Source: Nitrosospira multiformis (lineage in GTDB: Bacteria; Pseudomonadota; Gammaproteobacteria; Burkholderiales; Nitrosomonadaceae). From it: a stretch of 64,000 bases of DNA. The stretch is from contig JAFKJB010000015.1 of assembly GCA_017306155.1 (NCBI GenBank), forward strand, positions 1 to 64,000, read 5' to 3'. Below, in pieces: positions 45,613 through 55,966 of the stretch. The first letter of the stretch is position 1; every line of letters begins with the position of its first letter. The position numbers and the translations under genes were made by a program. Below the pieces are notes generated by a model. It worked only from the letters and a program-made list of their open reading frames with translations. It ran no database searches and was not told where the DNA came from.

Positions 45613-46925
45613 GCATGAGTCTCGTGAATAGCAACAGCTATCTCGAAAGCCTGCTTCAAGGACAACCGCGGCTGCAACCCAGTCCTCTTGCCTGGTTTAA
45701 CCAGTTACGGGCAAATGCAGTCGACCATGCGGGGAGGCTGAAGCTGCCCACCACACGTGATGAGGAGTGGCGTTTTACTGATCTCTCGCCGCTTGTCCGG
45801 CAATCATTCCAGCCCGCTCGGACTGCAGCGGCGCTGCAGTCCGCTGATGTCGAGCATTTTTCCGTGGCGGAAGCTGCCATCAGGCTCGTATTTGTCGATG
45901 GCAAATACATGCCGGAACTTTCTACTCCGGCAGAACGCCTCGGGAACAGGGGGTTGATCGTCACCAATCTCGCGTCGGCGATAACAGCGAATGCGGAGGC
46001 AATAGAGCCGCATCTGGGTCAGTATGCGCGATTCGAAGATAATCTGTTCGCGGCGCTCAATACCGCGTTCCTGCACGATGGCGCTTTGGTCATCGTACCA
46101 CGCGATGCAGCGATCGATACACCCGTGCACGTGCTGCTCATTGCAACGCAACCGGAGGCGGCGAGCCATCCCCGCTGTCTCTTCATTGCTGAGGCGGGAA
46201 GCGAAGTTACCATTCTCGAGGATTACGTCAGCCTGAATGAAGCAGCCTATATAACCAATGCCGTAACCGAGATCGCTGTGGGAGATAATGCCCGGATCAG
46301 TCATATCCGGGTACAGCGCGACGGCATCGAAGCCTTTCATATCGGGAATTGTGCTGTTTCGCTGGCACATGCCAGCCGCTACCGCTCTGTGAGCGTTGCA
46401 CTCGGGGCGCGCATTTCACGCTATGACCTGAATACGGTACTCGATGCCGAAGGCGCTGAGTGCGTTATCGATGGGCTGGCGCTGATTCATGACCATCAGC
46501 TTGCCGATACGCATAGTTCCATAGATCATGCCAAGCCGAACTGTACCAGCCGTCAGTTGCATAAATGCATCGCTGATGATAGCGCACACGCCGTGTTCAA
46601 CGGCAAGGTCATGGTTCGTCCGGACGCGCAAAACACGGATTCTGCGCAATCCAGCCGCAACCTGTTGTTGAATGCGAAGGCGCGTATCGACACCAAGCCG
46701 CAACTCGAAATTTTTGCGAATGATGTGAAGTGCACCCATGGCGCCACGGTAGGTCAGCTCGATAGCGAGGAGCTGTTTTATCTCAAGAGCCGGGGCCTGT
46801 CCGGAGTTGCAGCACGAAATCTGCTGACTTATGCGTTTGGCGCCGAGATCATTGATCGCATTCCCATCGCATCGCTCAAATACCGGCTTGAACAGACAGT
46901 GCTGGAACAAACCAAGAAAAACTGA
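45609..46925 (+). CDS. sufD: Fe-S cluster assembly protein SufD
   Basis: SufD partners SufB and SufC in the scaffold complex. The 438-residue protein starts with a helical N-terminal part ending [14 protein letters not shown]. The beta-helix follows, and then the C-terminal conserved block [21 protein letters not shown] with [21 protein letters not shown], where the Cys and His line the SufB-SufD interface. ATG 45609 overlaps sufC; an in-frame ATG at 45615 is an alternative. sufS begins four bases after its stop. Confidence 0.95.
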   Translation: MSMSLVNSNSYLESLLQGQPRLQPSPLAWFNQLRANAVDHAGRLKLPTTRDEEWRFTDLSPLVRQSFQPARTAAALQSADVEHFSVAEAAIRLVFVDGKYMPELSTPAERLGNRGLIVTNLASAITANAEAIEPHLGQYARFEDNLFAALNTAFLHDGALVIVPRDAAIDTPVHVLLIATQPEAASHPRCLFIAEAGSEVTILEDYVSLNEAAYITNAVTEIAVGDNARISHIRVQRDGIEAFHIGNCAVSLAHASRYRSVSVALGARISRYDLNTVLDAEGAECVIDGLALIHDHQLADTHSSIDHAKPNCTSRQLHKCIADDSAHAVFNGKVMVRPDAQNTDSAQSSRNLLLNAKARIDTKPQLEIFANDVKCTHGATVGQLDSEELFYLKSRGLSGVAARNLLTYAFGAEIIDRIPIASLKYRLEQTVLEQTKKN

Positions 46926-46928
46926 GCC

Positions 46929-48188
46929 ATGAAAATCATAGATTCCACGCTGCAACCTCGGATTGATTCGACGCTCGACGTCGCCCATGTGCGTGCCGAT
47001 TTTCCGATTCTGAAGCTTCAGATCGAAGGAAAGCCGCTGGTCTATCTCGATAATGCAGCCTCCAGTCAGATGCCTCAGGCCGTGATCGATCGTCTGGTGC
47101 GGTACCAGACAAGCCAGCACGCAAATATCAATCGCGGGGTGCATTATTTATCCGAGACTGCCACGGCAGAGTATGAGGCCGCGCGTCGAAAATTGCAGTA
47201 CTTCATTAATGCGCGTGAAGACAGAGAGGTAATCTTTACCAGCGGAACGACGGATTCCATTAATCTCGTGATGCACGGGTATGGGCGCAAATTTATCGGT
47301 GCGGGTGATGAAATCATCCTGACTACACTGGAGCATCATTCGAATATCGTTCCGTGGCAGATGCTGGCGGAAGAAAAAGGGGCAAGGATACGTGTGGTGC
47401 CTATCAACGATGCCGGCGAACTTCTCATCGATGAATACGAGAAGCTTTTCAACGAGCGCACGAAGTTTGTCGGTGTGATGCACGTCTCGAACGCTTTGGG
47501 CACGATCAATCCGGTCAGGGAGATGATCGCCTTCGCGCATGCCCGCGGTGTTCCAGTGCTGGTGGATGGCGCCCAGGCTGCGCCACACATGAAAGTGGAT
47601 GTCCAGGATCTCGGCTGCGATTTCTATGCATTTTCCGGGCACAAGATGTGCGGTCCGACGGGCATCGGTATTCTGTACGGAAAAGCGGAACTTCTGGAGC
47701 GCATGCAGCCGTTCAAAGGCGGTGGCGACATGATTCTGTCGGTGACATTCGAAAGAACCACCTACAATTCCATTCCGCACAAATTCGAAGCAGGAACTCC
47801 CCCCATTGCAGCCGCTATTGGGCTTGGCGCTGCGGTCGACTACTTATCGAGTGTCGGTATCGATGCCATCGCCGCGTACGAGGGTGAATTACTCAACTAC
47901 GCAACCGAACGGATGCGCCAGATACCCGGAGTGCGCATCATAGGCACCGCGGCGAAAAAAACCGCAGTACTGTCCTTCGAGGTGGCGGATGTGCATCCGC
48001 ACGACGTCGGTACGCTTTTGAATCAGGAAGGCGTTGCCGTTCGCACCGGCCATCACTGCGTGCAACCTGTGATGTTGCGCCTCAAGGTGCCTGCCACCAC
48101 ACGCGCTTCGTTTGCGTTTTATAATACAATGGCTGAGGTAGATACTTTCATCGCAGGCATTCGTACTGTGCAAAAGATATTTATTTAA
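46929..48188 (+). CDS. sufS: Cysteine desulfurase SufS
   Basis: SufS is the class II cysteine desulfurase of the SUF system. The 419-residue protein has YLDNAASSQMPQAVID, LEHHSNIVPWQ, the PLP lysine Lys239 in SGHKMCGPTGIG, and catalytic Cys377 in RTGHHCVQPVM on a short loop, which distinguishes it from the IscS-type enzyme at 12.6 kb. It shares the TAATG junction with sufU, a one-base overlap. Because no SufE is present, SufU probably accepts its sulfur. Confidence 0.96.
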   Translation: MKIIDSTLQPRIDSTLDVAHVRADFPILKLQIEGKPLVYLDNAASSQMPQAVIDRLVRYQTSQHANINRGVHYLSETATAEYEAARRKLQYFINAREDREVIFTSGTTDSINLVMHGYGRKFIGAGDEIILTTLEHHSNIVPWQMLAEEKGARIRVVPINDAGELLIDEYEKLFNERTKFVGVMHVSNALGTINPVREMIAFAHARGVPVLVDGAQAAPHMKVDVQDLGCDFYAFSGHKMCGPTGIGILYGKAELLERMQPFKGGGDMILSVTFERTTYNSIPHKFEAGTPPIAAAIGLGAAVDYLSSVGIDAIAAYEGELLNYATERMRQIPGVRIIGTAAKKTAVLSFEVADVHPHDVGTLLNQEGVAVRTGHHCVQPVMLRLKVPATTRASFAFYNTMAEVDTFIAGIRTVQKIFI

Positions 48189-48670
48189 TGATTACGAAAT
48201 CGCTTTATCAAGAAGTCATCCTCGACCACAACAGGAAACCCCGTAATTATGGCAAGCTGGACAAGGCGAGCCATCATGCGGTGGGGCACAATCCGCTGTG
48301 TGGCGATCACCTCGATATTGATCTGAATCTTGAAGGGGAGCATATCGAAGGCATTGCGTTCCATGGCGAGTCGTGTGCAATCTGCAAGGCATCTGCATCC
48401 ATGATGACTACCGTGGTAAAAGGCAAGAGTCTTGCAGACGCGGAGATGCTGATCAAGGAATTCCGTGACATGGCCACGGGCACGCTGGATCTTGCCCACC
48501 CCCATCATCTGGGAAGGCTCACCGTATTTGCCGGTGTACGTGACCTGCCTACTCGGGTCAAATGCGCGATTCTGCCGTGGCACACGCTTCACGCAGCGCT
48601 CAATTCCGTCAGCACTGCCTCAACCGAAGCGGAGGATGATCCCATGCACGCCCCGATAGGAGATGCGTGA
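48188..48670 (+). CDS. sufU: SufU, zinc-dependent sulfur acceptor/scaffold (IscU-like fold)
   Basis: The 160-residue protein keeps the SufU ligand set Cys38, Asp40, Cys63 and Cys126 (NPLCGD, GESCAICKAS, RVKCAILPW), plus the roughly 20-residue insert between the second and third cysteine regions that separates SufU from IscU. SufU takes persulfide sulfur from SufS. The HPHHLGRL segment lies in that insert. The C-terminal tail is acidic. It follows sufS by overlap and precedes the Nfu gene, completing the operon's transfer chain. Confidence 0.9.
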   Translation: MITKSLYQEVILDHNRKPRNYGKLDKASHHAVGHNPLCGDHLDIDLNLEGEHIEGIAFHGESCAICKASASMMTTVVKGKSLADAEMLIKEFRDMATGTLDLAHPHHLGRLTVFAGVRDLPTRVKCAILPWHTLHAALNSVSTASTEAEDDPMHAPIGDA

Positions 48671-48692
48671 GCTTTTCGTCAAGGTACCAAAA

Positions 48693-49253
48693 ATGCCGAA
48701 GATAGTTGAAATAGAGGGAACCCCCAATCGGAATGCGTTGAAATTCATCCTCAAGGAACCGCTGACCTGGGGAGTAACGCACTCATATGATAATGCCGAG
48801 CAGGCGAAAGGTGATCCGCTTGCCGAAGCACTGTTTGACATCGATCATGTCACTAATGTGTTCTATGTGGATCGATGGATCACAGTGACCCAGGATGGCG
48901 CAGTTGACTGGCAGGATCTGGCACGGGAAGTAGCAGATCCTATTCGTGCCGCGCCGGCGGCAGATACCCAGACAGCCGCTACAGTTGCAGCCGCGAGCGC
49001 GGAAATTGCCAATTTAAGTCCTGAGGATCAGCAGCGGCTTAATCTGATCAACGAAATGCTCGACGAAGAGATTCGCCCCTATCTTCAGAGCGATGGAGGT
49101 GATCTCCATGTACTTGGTCTTGAAGGCAACAGGCTGAGTGTTCACTACCAGGGTGCTTGCGGCACCTGTCCGAGTTCGATTACCGGCACACTGCGAGGTA
49201 TTCAGAACATGCTGAGGTCGATAGAGCCTGATCTGGAAGTTGTTGCGGTCTGA
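48693..49253 (+). CDS. NfuA-like Fe-S carrier (Nfu N-terminal plus NifU C-terminal domain)
   Basis: The 186-residue protein has an N-terminal Nfu_N domain starting MPKIVEIEGTPNRNALKFIL, an Ala/Thr-rich linker at residues about 85-105, and the C-terminal NifU domain (INEMLDEEIRPYLQSDGGD) with the cluster-binding Cys156-x-x-Cys159 in GACGTCPSSI. Such proteins deliver [4Fe-4S] clusters. ATG 48693 has AAGG eight bases upstream and fits the family N-terminus; ATG 48663, which overlaps sufU, would add ten residues. Last gene of the suf operon. Confidence 0.92.
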   Translation: MPKIVEIEGTPNRNALKFILKEPLTWGVTHSYDNAEQAKGDPLAEALFDIDHVTNVFYVDRWITVTQDGAVDWQDLAREVADPIRAAPAADTQTAATVAAASAEIANLSPEDQQRLNLINEMLDEEIRPYLQSDGGDLHVLGLEGNRLSVHYQGACGTCPSSITGTLRGIQNMLRSIEPDLEVVAV

Positions 49254-49512
49254 TATCCGCGGCATAACCCGGTTCGCGTCACGAACCCGGCTTCGGACCG
49301 GTACCCCTGTAATCAACCTTCCACGAAGGGAAGTTTTTCTGCTTCCCGGGTCTTTCCTGTTTCCTTGGCCTTGGAGCGGGTGTCCCTGTTCCTGACGCCG
49401 TGGTTGCGACCTGTCGTCCGCTTCAGCATATTTCAGTATATAGTATCTTCTTCTTGCACTGCACTCAGCCAGCATCAACTGAATACATGTGCCGTTTCCG
49501 TTCGAAAAGTAT

Positions 49513-49926
49513 ATGCTCTGGGTAAAATCTTTTCATATCGTCTTCGTGGTGGCCTGGTTCGCCGGGCTTTTTTATTTGCCACGGCTCTTTGTCTATCATG
49601 CCCTGACTACCGACTCAGCGGGCATAGAGCGGTTCAAGATCATGGAAAGAAAGCTTTATTATGGGATCATGACTCCCAGCGCGGTGGTTGCGGTAGTCCT
49701 GGGGCTGTGGCTCTGGCTGGGTTATGGCATTACTGGAATCTGGTTGCATGCGAAGCTCGCACTGGTGGTATTGCTGATTGCGTATCATGGATACTGCGGC
49801 AAGCTGCTGGCCGATTTCAAAGGTGACTGCAACCGCCATGGCCACGTTTATTACCGCTGGTTCAATGAAGTCCCGGTACTCATCTTGATCGCTGTCGTGA
49901 TACTCGTGGTGGTGAAACCGTGGTGA
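49513..49926 (+). CDS. hemJ: Protoporphyrinogen IX oxidase HemJ
   Basis: HemJ oxidises protoporphyrinogen IX to protoporphyrin IX in the inner membrane, the step before iron insertion in haem synthesis. The 137-residue protein starts MLWVKSFHIVFVVAWFAG, with the conserved His in the first of four helices, followed by LFYLPRLFVYHA and ending LIAVVILVVVKPW. GTG 49489 would add eight residues; ATG 49513 fits family N-termini better. hemE lies 2.5 kb downstream. Dependence on HemJ rather than HemG/HemY suits the high haem demand of an ammonia oxidiser. Confidence 0.92.
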   Translation: MLWVKSFHIVFVVAWFAGLFYLPRLFVYHALTTDSAGIERFKIMERKLYYGIMTPSAVVAVVLGLWLWLGYGITGIWLHAKLALVVLLIAYHGYCGKLLADFKGDCNRHGHVYYRWFNEVPVLILIAVVILVVVKPW

Positions 49927-50029
49927 GCAAGCGTAGTGATAAGTTGTCAGGGTTATCCAAAAGGAACCCCTTGGGGACGCTGTTTATCGAAGCTTCCGGG
50001 TAGATCGCACTTCCTTTCTCGTCACAATA

Positions 50030-51130
50030 ATGCAAACAGTCACTGTTAATCTTGCTTCTACCTCTGCCGCGCGCAGTTATCCCATCCATATCGGTACAGA
50101 TGTCCTGGCTCAGCCTGAACTCCTCCTGCATTCCCTGGGTCAGAAGCGGGTGGCCATCGTCACAAACACTACAGTCGGGCCTTTATATCTCGAAAAATTT
50201 CGTGCAACTCTTGCAGTTCATGATGTGGTTTCGGTGCCGATCGTTCTTCCCGACGGCGAGGAATACAAGAACTGGGAAACCCTCAATCTCATTTTCGATG
50301 CTCTCCTGGCACACCGCTGCGAACGCAATACACCGCTCATCGCCCTTGGCGGAGGAGTCGTGGGAGACCTGACCGGTTTCGCGGCCGCCACCTATTTGCG
50401 CGGCGTGCCGTTCATTCAGGTGCCCACCACACTTCTGGCACAAGTCGATTCCTCAGTGGGCGGTAAGACAGGGATCAATCATCCGCTGGGCAAAAACATG
50501 ATCGGGGCGTTTTATCAACCCCAGGCGGTAGTGGCGGATACGTCCATGCTTGATACACTACCTGACAGGGAACTGCGCGCGGGTATGGCCGAGGTCATCA
50601 AGTATGGCCTTATTCGCGATCCAGCATTCTTCGGGTGGATTGAATCTCATATCGAATCCCTGTTGGAACGTGAAAGTTCGATGTTGATCCATGTAATAGA
50701 AAGGAGTTGTCAGCATAAAGCGGAAGTTGTAGAAGCAGACGAGCGCGAGAGTGGCATGCGTGCCCTGCTGAACCTTGGACATACTTTTGGACACGCAATC
50801 GAGAATGCCATGGGTTACGGGAACTGGCTTCATGGGGAGGCGGTGGCTGCGGGAACGATACTGGCAGCCGAGGTGTCCCGACGCATGGGCATGATAGGGG
50901 CGAGGGATGTGGATCGAATCCGAAATCTCTATGTGAAGGCCGGCCTGCCGGTGATTGCTCCGAATCTCGGTCCGGAAAAATATTTGCGCCTGATGGGGCT
51001 GGACAAGAAAGTACAAGGCGGGAAAATGCGTTTCATACTGCTCGAGAATATCGGTCGGGCGGTGGTTCATGCGGATGTGCCATCGGCGATACTGACCGAA
51101 GTTCTAGCGGAACATACGGCTGATGCGTGA
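50030..51130 (+). CDS. aroB: 3-dehydroquinate synthase
   Basis: AroB performs the second step of the shikimate pathway. The 366-residue protein has the NAD-binding stretch [40 protein letters not shown], and the metal-binding [14 protein letters not shown] and [11 protein letters not shown] segments. All key motifs are present and length is typical (E. coli 362). aroK, often next to aroB, is not in the window. Its 3' end overlaps the next gene by eight bases, indicating cotranscription. Confidence 0.96.
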   Translation: MQTVTVNLASTSAARSYPIHIGTDVLAQPELLLHSLGQKRVAIVTNTTVGPLYLEKFRATLAVHDVVSVPIVLPDGEEYKNWETLNLIFDALLAHRCERNTPLIALGGGVVGDLTGFAAATYLRGVPFIQVPTTLLAQVDSSVGGKTGINHPLGKNMIGAFYQPQAVVADTSMLDTLPDRELRAGMAEVIKYGLIRDPAFFGWIESHIESLLERESSMLIHVIERSCQHKAEVVEADERESGMRALLNLGHTFGHAIENAMGYGNWLHGEAVAAGTILAAEVSRRMGMIGARDVDRIRNLYVKAGLPVIAPNLGPEKYLRLMGLDKKVQGGKMRFILLENIGRAVVHADVPSAILTEVLAEHTADA

Positions 51131-52244
51131 CCTGGCGTCCTATGCGGTATCGCCCGCCAACTCCCGCGGACGCCGCATCGCGGAAGAACCATCCCCCGGC
51201 CGCACGCCGTTTCAGCGCGACCGCGATCGCATCATTCATTCGACCGCCTTTCGCAGGCTTGAGTACAAGACCCAGGTTTTCGTTAATCATGAAGGGGACC
51301 TGTTCCGCACGCGCCTGACGCACAGCCTCGAAGTGGCGCAGATCGGCCGTTCCGTAGCCCGGAATTTGCGCCTGAACGAGGATCTGGTTGAGGCTATCGC
51401 GCTGGCGCATGATCTTGGTCATACCGCCTTCGGTCATGCAGGGCAGGACGCGCTGAACGAGTGCATGAAGGAACATGGCGGCTTTGAGCATAATCTGCAG
51501 TCCCTGCGGGTGGTGGATGTACTGGAGGAGCACTACGGCGCATTTGACGGGTTGAATCTGTGCTTTGAAACCCGCGAAGGCATTCTCAAGCATTGTTCGA
51601 AGAAAAATGCGCTGGAACTGGGGGACGTTGGCGAGCGCTTCCACACGAATCGCCGGCCTTCGCTGGAAGCGCAAGTCGCCAATCTGGCGGATGAAATCGC
51701 TTACAACAATCACGATGTGGACGACGGTTTGAGATCCGGTTTCATTATGCAGGAGCAACTTGAGGAGGTCGGAATATTTGCACGCCATCTGGCAATGGCC
51801 AAGCAGCAATACCCGAAAATATCGGGCAGAAGGCTGATCCATGAAACCGTACGACGCATGATCAATACGCTGGCGGGAGATTTGATCAGGCAAAGCGCAG
51901 TGAATATCGAGCAGGCAAGCCCCGGGACCCTGGACGAAATCCGGATCTTTCCACCGCTGATCGGATTCAGCAGGGAAATCGCGCAGGAGCAGCAGGAGCT
52001 CAAACAGTTCCTGCGGGAGCATCTTTACCGACACTACAAGGTGTCGCGCATGAGCGCAAAGGCACGGCACATCATCCGCCAGCTCTTTGGTGCATTCAAC
52101 TCGGATATCCGGTTGTTGCCCCCGGAATTCCAGTCCAGATCTCAGCAGGACAAGCCTCAGGCCATCGCAGACTATATCGCTGGCATGACAGATCGTTATG
52201 CCATTCGTGAATACCGGCGACTTTTCGTTGTCGAGGAAAGCTGA
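51123..52244 (+). CDS. dgt: Deoxyguanosinetriphosphate triphosphohydrolase-like protein
   Basis: The 373-residue HD-domain protein hydrolyses dNTPs to nucleoside and triphosphate in this family. It has [40 protein letters not shown] and [17 protein letters not shown], giving the H...HD...D metal site. The length matches the shorter type 2 dGTPase-like proteins rather than the 505-residue E. coli Dgt, so substrate preference may be broader than dGTP. The start overlaps aroB by eight bases; the aroB-dgt pair is common in betaproteobacteria. Confidence 0.9.
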   Translation: MRDLASYAVSPANSRGRRIAEEPSPGRTPFQRDRDRIIHSTAFRRLEYKTQVFVNHEGDLFRTRLTHSLEVAQIGRSVARNLRLNEDLVEAIALAHDLGHTAFGHAGQDALNECMKEHGGFEHNLQSLRVVDVLEEHYGAFDGLNLCFETREGILKHCSKKNALELGDVGERFHTNRRPSLEAQVANLADEIAYNNHDVDDGLRSGFIMQEQLEEVGIFARHLAMAKQQYPKISGRRLIHETVRRMINTLAGDLIRQSAVNIEQASPGTLDEIRIFPPLIGFSREIAQEQQELKQFLREHLYRHYKVSRMSAKARHIIRQLFGAFNSDIRLLPPEFQSRSQQDKPQAIADYIAGMTDRYAIREYRRLFVVEES

Positions 52245-52447
52245 CAGATCGTTCCTGTCGCTGGCCTTTTTGCGAATGACCGTAATGACCATATGCCTTG
52301 CCGGCCATTCATGATAAAATGGAGGGTTGAAGGAGAACCTAACGGTCCCGGGGTCCCGACAGTCCCCCAAGGCATCCATTTCCACTGGTAGCTCTACTGC
52401 AGATCGAGCATCCGGTTTTACTGATTTTTGCGATTGATCGGGTTTGA

Positions 52448-53551
52448 ATGACGAGATTAAAGAACGATACCCTGCTCAAGGCCCTGCTGAGGCAACCCAC
52501 TGAATACACGCCGGTTTGGCTGATGCGGCAGGCCGGGCGCTACCTCTCCGAATATAATCAGACGAGAGCTCGCGCGGGCAATTTTCTTGCACTCTGCAAG
52601 AATCCCGACTTCGCCACCGAAGTTACGATGCAGCCTCTTGCGCGATTTCCCCTGGATGCGGCCATCCTGTTTTCAGATATTCTGACGATTCCTGATGCCA
52701 TGGGACTGGGATTATATTTTGCGGAAGGAGAGGGCCCCAGGTTCGAGCGCCCCTTGCGCGAAGAGTGGGAGATCCGGGCTCTTACCGTCCCAGATCCTGC
52801 CGTTCATTTGAGCTATGTCATGGACGCGGTTTCGCAGATACGCAAAACTCTGGATAATCGGGTCCCGCTGATCGGGTTCTCCGGCAGTCCGTTTACGCTT
52901 GCCTGCTATATGGTGGAAGGAGCTGGCGGGACTGATTTCCGGCAAATAAAAACCATGCTGTACCGGCGTCCCGATTTGCTGCATCACATTCTCGATATCA
53001 ATGCGCAGGCTGTCATCGCTTATCTGAACGCTCAAATCGAGTCCGGCGCGCAGGCAGTAATGATTTTTGATACCTGGGGTGGAGCGCTTTCCCATGCCGC
53101 TTATCAGCAGTTTTCGCTGCGATACATGACCCAGATACTAGCGGGATTAAGGCGGCATCAGGGGGGTGAACGTATTCCGAGCATTGTTTTTACCAAAGGT
53201 GGGGGACTATGGCTCGAGAGTATCGCAGACAGCGGATGCGATGCAGTGGGACTGGACTGGACCGTGAATATCGCCGATGCCCGGCGACGCGTGGGCCACA
53301 AGGTTGCCTTGCAGGGCAACCTCGATCCTGCCGTGTTATTCGCAGAACCGGAGATAATTGCCGCCGAAGTGGAACAGATTCTTGCGGATTTTGGCGAAGG
53401 CAGCGGTCACATCTTCAACCTGGGGCATGGCATATCGCAGTTTACGCCACCTGAAAATGCGCTTGCGCTGGTCGAAGCGGTTCACAACCTCAGCCGCAGA
53501 TTTCATCGTGCGGATGCAGAGCAAAGCAGCATTTCGGCAACTAGCGGATAA
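52448..53551 (+). CDS. hemE: Uroporphyrinogen decarboxylase
   Basis: HemE decarboxylates uroporphyrinogen III to coproporphyrinogen III. The 367-residue protein begins with [18 protein letters not shown], containing the substrate-binding Arg pair region. It then has [16 protein letters not shown] with the conserved Asp, [16 protein letters not shown] and [18 protein letters not shown]. Length and motifs are normal. About 200 bp separate it from the dGTPase-like gene, enough for its own promoter. Confidence 0.96.
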   Translation: MTRLKNDTLLKALLRQPTEYTPVWLMRQAGRYLSEYNQTRARAGNFLALCKNPDFATEVTMQPLARFPLDAAILFSDILTIPDAMGLGLYFAEGEGPRFERPLREEWEIRALTVPDPAVHLSYVMDAVSQIRKTLDNRVPLIGFSGSPFTLACYMVEGAGGTDFRQIKTMLYRRPDLLHHILDINAQAVIAYLNAQIESGAQAVMIFDTWGGALSHAAYQQFSLRYMTQILAGLRRHQGGERIPSIVFTKGGGLWLESIADSGCDAVGLDWTVNIADARRRVGHKVALQGNLDPAVLFAEPEIIAAEVEQILADFGEGSGHIFNLGHGISQFTPPENALALVEAVHNLSRRFHRADAEQSSISATSG

Positions 53552-53615
53552 ACGGAATTCTTTCACAGCGAATCTACAGGATATTTCTGCAGTCTGATTG
53601 GTTGGAACTTTTCAC

Positions 53616-54299
53616 GTGCGCATACTTATTATTGAAGATGATCGGGCAATAGCCAGTAATCTGTACGACTTTCTCGAAGCTCGCGGTCACAGTGTCGATG
53701 CGGCGGCCGATGGGATTACAGGGCTGCATCTTGCGGTTACCCAGCAGTTTGATGGTATTCTGCTTGACCTGGGATTACCTGGTGCAGATGGTATAACCCT
53801 GTGCCGGAAGCTTCGCCAGGAAGCGCATCTCGATACCCCGGTCCTGATGCTGACAGCGCGTGACACGCTGGAAGACAAGCTGAAAGGTTTCGATTGCGGG
53901 GCGGATGACTACCTGGTCAAACCCTTTGCCTTGAAAGAAGTCGAAGCGCGGCTGGTTGCCATGCACAAACGCCGAAAGGGGAAGGTAACCAGTCGAACGC
54001 TGGAAACCGAAGATCTTTCCTTCGATCCGAAAACCCTCACAATCCGCTTCGCGGGCGCGAACGTCAAGTTGCCGCCCAAATGTATTGGCTTGCTTGCAGT
54101 CATCATGAGCGAGCCTGGCCGCGTTTTCAGCCGCAGGGAGCTCGAATCGGAAGTATGGGGAGATGTGCAGGAAACCAGCGATACCCTCCGCAGTCACATG
54201 CACGAGCTTCGCCGCGCCCTGACGCGTGCGGGCGGCTATGATCCAATCGAAACCGTTCACGGTCTCGGTTATCGGCTTTCCACGCGTGCCCGTAATTAG
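53616..54299 (+). CDS. OmpR/PhoB-family response regulator
   Basis: The 227-residue protein has a receiver domain (MRILIIEDDRAIA, phosphoryl site Asp51 in GILLDLGLPGADG, MLTARD, switch Lys in DDYLVKPF). A winged-helix DNA-binding domain follows, with SRRELESEVWGD and ETVHGLGYRL. This is the PmrA/QseB type within the OmpR family. GTG 53616 fits the family start; a TTG at 53598 would add six residues. It overlaps the histidine kinase gene and sits directly before dabA, so inorganic-carbon uptake is a candidate target (inference). Confidence 0.9.
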   Translation: MRILIIEDDRAIASNLYDFLEARGHSVDAAADGITGLHLAVTQQFDGILLDLGLPGADGITLCRKLRQEAHLDTPVLMLTARDTLEDKLKGFDCGADDYLVKPFALKEVEARLVAMHKRRKGKVTSRTLETEDLSFDPKTLTIRFAGANVKLPPKCIGLLAVIMSEPGRVFSRRELESEVWGDVQETSDTLRSHMHELRRALTRAGGYDPIETVHGLGYRLSTRARN

Positions 54300-55554
54300 G
54301 CGCGGGCTTCGCCTTCGCGTTGCACTCGCGTTTGCGATATTCTGTATCGTCGTTGTCGGAACGCTGGGAGTCAGCCTGTATATCGCTTCCGATGACATCG
54401 AAGAAGCTCATATCGAACAGATCATCGAAACCGAGATGGATTACCTGCTCCAGCGCTATCGCGAGCATGCGGACTTCGTGCCCCAGGAAGGTTCCAATCT
54501 CGAAAAATACATCATCCACGATTCCTCCGAAGAGTCTCGCCTTCCTTCCTATCTGCAGGGGTTGAGTTACAGGCGGCACAAGGTTTTTCGCGGCCCGGAG
54601 GAAGTCCGGGTCGCGGTCCATCACGTGAACGGGGTCAAGTTTCTTGTCGCCTATGAAATAGGCTTGCACGAAGCACGGCAGCGGGAACTGAAACTGCTCA
54701 TCGTCCTGTCGCTCGTTTCCGTCGTGGGTGTCGCAGTCGTAGTGGGGTACCTGCTGGCCGGCGTGCTGGTCAAGCAGGTGACTGATCTCGCCGAGCAGGT
54801 GAGGCATCTCGCGCCGGGTGACATCCAGGGGGAAACGCTTACCCAGCCCGGACAGGATGAGGAAGTGGCGCAACTCGCGCGTGCACTGGATGACTATCAA
54901 AGCCGCATAACCCGCATGCTGCGGCGGGAACAGGAGTTTACCGCCAATATAAGCCACGAGCTGCGCACTCCGATTACAACTATCCTGACAAGCTGTGAAC
55001 TGCTGGTCGCGGAACCGAACCTGTCGGAAAGAGCGCGCATGCGCATCAGCATGATCGAAAGTGCCGCAACCCGTATGGGTGAGCAGTTGCAAGCCCTGTT
55101 ATTTCTCGCGCGCGAGCAGTCGCTCGGGGTAATGGAACCGGTGGATCTGGCCGAGTGTGTCTACGACGCAGCAGAATCGATATGCGGGGAGATCTATCGA
55201 AAGCATCTTACATTCGAAGTCATGGTGGAACCGAAAGCCATGCTGACGCTGAACCGGCAGGCGATTCACACAGCCCTTGTGAATCTGCTGCGCAATGCGG
55301 TGCAATACACAAACAGCGGTTTCATACGGGTAAATTTCAAAGGCAACCGTCTTTCGATTTCCGATTCCGGTATCGGTATTGAGCCTTCCTATCTCCCCCT
55401 CCTGTATGAACGCTTCTTCCGCGGCTCGACGCAAGGTGAAGGTCTGGGCATAGGGCTTGCCATCGTCAAGCGCATTTGCGACTACTATGGATGGAGCATA
55501 GAAGTCGAAAGCATGCCGGGACAAGGTGCGACCTTCCATATTGTATTTCCCTGA
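54286..55554 (+). CDS. Membrane sensor histidine kinase
   Basis: The kinase has a first membrane helix (LAFAIFCIVVVGTLGVSLYIA is split here as AFAIFCIVVVGTLGVSL), a periplasmic sensor of about 120 residues, a second helix (LLIVLSLVSVVGVAVVVGYL) and a HAMP-like linker. The HisKA box EFTANISHELRTPITTI follows with His224, then the ATPase N, G1 and G2 boxes (NLLRNAVQYT, SDSGIGI, GEGLGIGLAIV). GTG 54286 gives 422 residues and a 14-base overlap with the response regulator; ATG-type starts further upstream lie deep in that gene. The sensor shows a PmrB/QseC-like architecture, but its ligand is unknown. Confidence 0.88.
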   Translation: MPVIRRGLRLRVALAFAIFCIVVVGTLGVSLYIASDDIEEAHIEQIIETEMDYLLQRYREHADFVPQEGSNLEKYIIHDSSEESRLPSYLQGLSYRRHKVFRGPEEVRVAVHHVNGVKFLVAYEIGLHEARQRELKLLIVLSLVSVVGVAVVVGYLLAGVLVKQVTDLAEQVRHLAPGDIQGETLTQPGQDEEVAQLARALDDYQSRITRMLRREQEFTANISHELRTPITTILTSCELLVAEPNLSERARMRISMIESAATRMGEQLQALLFLAREQSLGVMEPVDLAECVYDAAESICGEIYRKHLTFEVMVEPKAMLTLNRQAIHTALVNLLRNAVQYTNSGFIRVNFKGNRLSISDSGIGIEPSYLPLLYERFFRGSTQGEGLGIGLAIVKRICDYYGWSIEVESMPGQGATFHIVFP

Positions 55555-55809
55555 GCTGTATTTCTCTGAGAATCGCTTTTCCTGAGCCTTCGCTCCCGGC
55601 GATTTCTGCCTGATTCTGCCTGGTTGCCTGACATAGTGGAAGCTCTACAGTTCCCCTTGTCGATCTTTTGCAAAATCCGCGTCTTGCGGAGCTGTTTCCG
55701 CCATTTTCACCTTCCTGAAGACGCCGCTTTTTAGTGGCCGGACTGCTGAGATGTCCATCTTGCCCGGTGATGATGCTCGTTTAAACCCTGTTTATAAGGG
55801 GTATTTATC

Positions 55810-55825
55810 TTCACGAATTCTTCAC
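55810..55825 (+). promoter_or_regulatory. TTCAC direct repeat, 11-bp phase, candidate response-regulator site
   Basis: TTCAC at 55810-55814 and 55821-55825 are spaced by exactly one helical turn. OmpR/PhoB-family regulators bind direct repeats with this 11-bp phase, and one is encoded 1.5 kb upstream. It lies about 150 bp before dabA. The match is short and could be chance. Confidence 0.35.
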
Positions 55826-55845
55826 ATGGCATGTGTTAATTTGAT

Positions 55846-55869
55846 ACCTGAGTAAATACCTGAGTAAAT
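55846..55869 (+). repeat. 12-bp perfect tandem duplication upstream of dabA
   Basis: ACCTGAGTAAAT occurs twice back to back. It lies about 100 bp before the dabA start, in the probable promoter or leader. It may be a duplicated binding half-site or a slippage product that changes promoter spacing. Confidence 0.7.
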
Positions 55870-55966
55870 TCCTCTGTTATTTTAAGTCGATGAATCAAGT
55901 TTGTTTTGGTCAAAGGGAATCCTGTCAACAGGTCAGAATACGTCACGAAAAAGAGGGGTAAAAATT

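Larger units (their letters stand above)
55555..55966 (+). other. 412-bp leader between the two-component genes and dabA
   Basis: It contains short stems near 55610-55690 that look like weak terminators, then an AT-rich promoter-like part from 55790. A TTCAC direct repeat with 11-bp phase lies at 55810-55825 and a 12-bp tandem duplication at 55846-55869. A good GAGGGG box precedes dabA. No gene was found. Confidence 0.5.

Noticed and set aside
51033-52385. 450-codon open frame antisense to the dGTPase-like gene
   Set aside because: The sense frame holds the HD metal site. The antisense frame is a compositional shadow.
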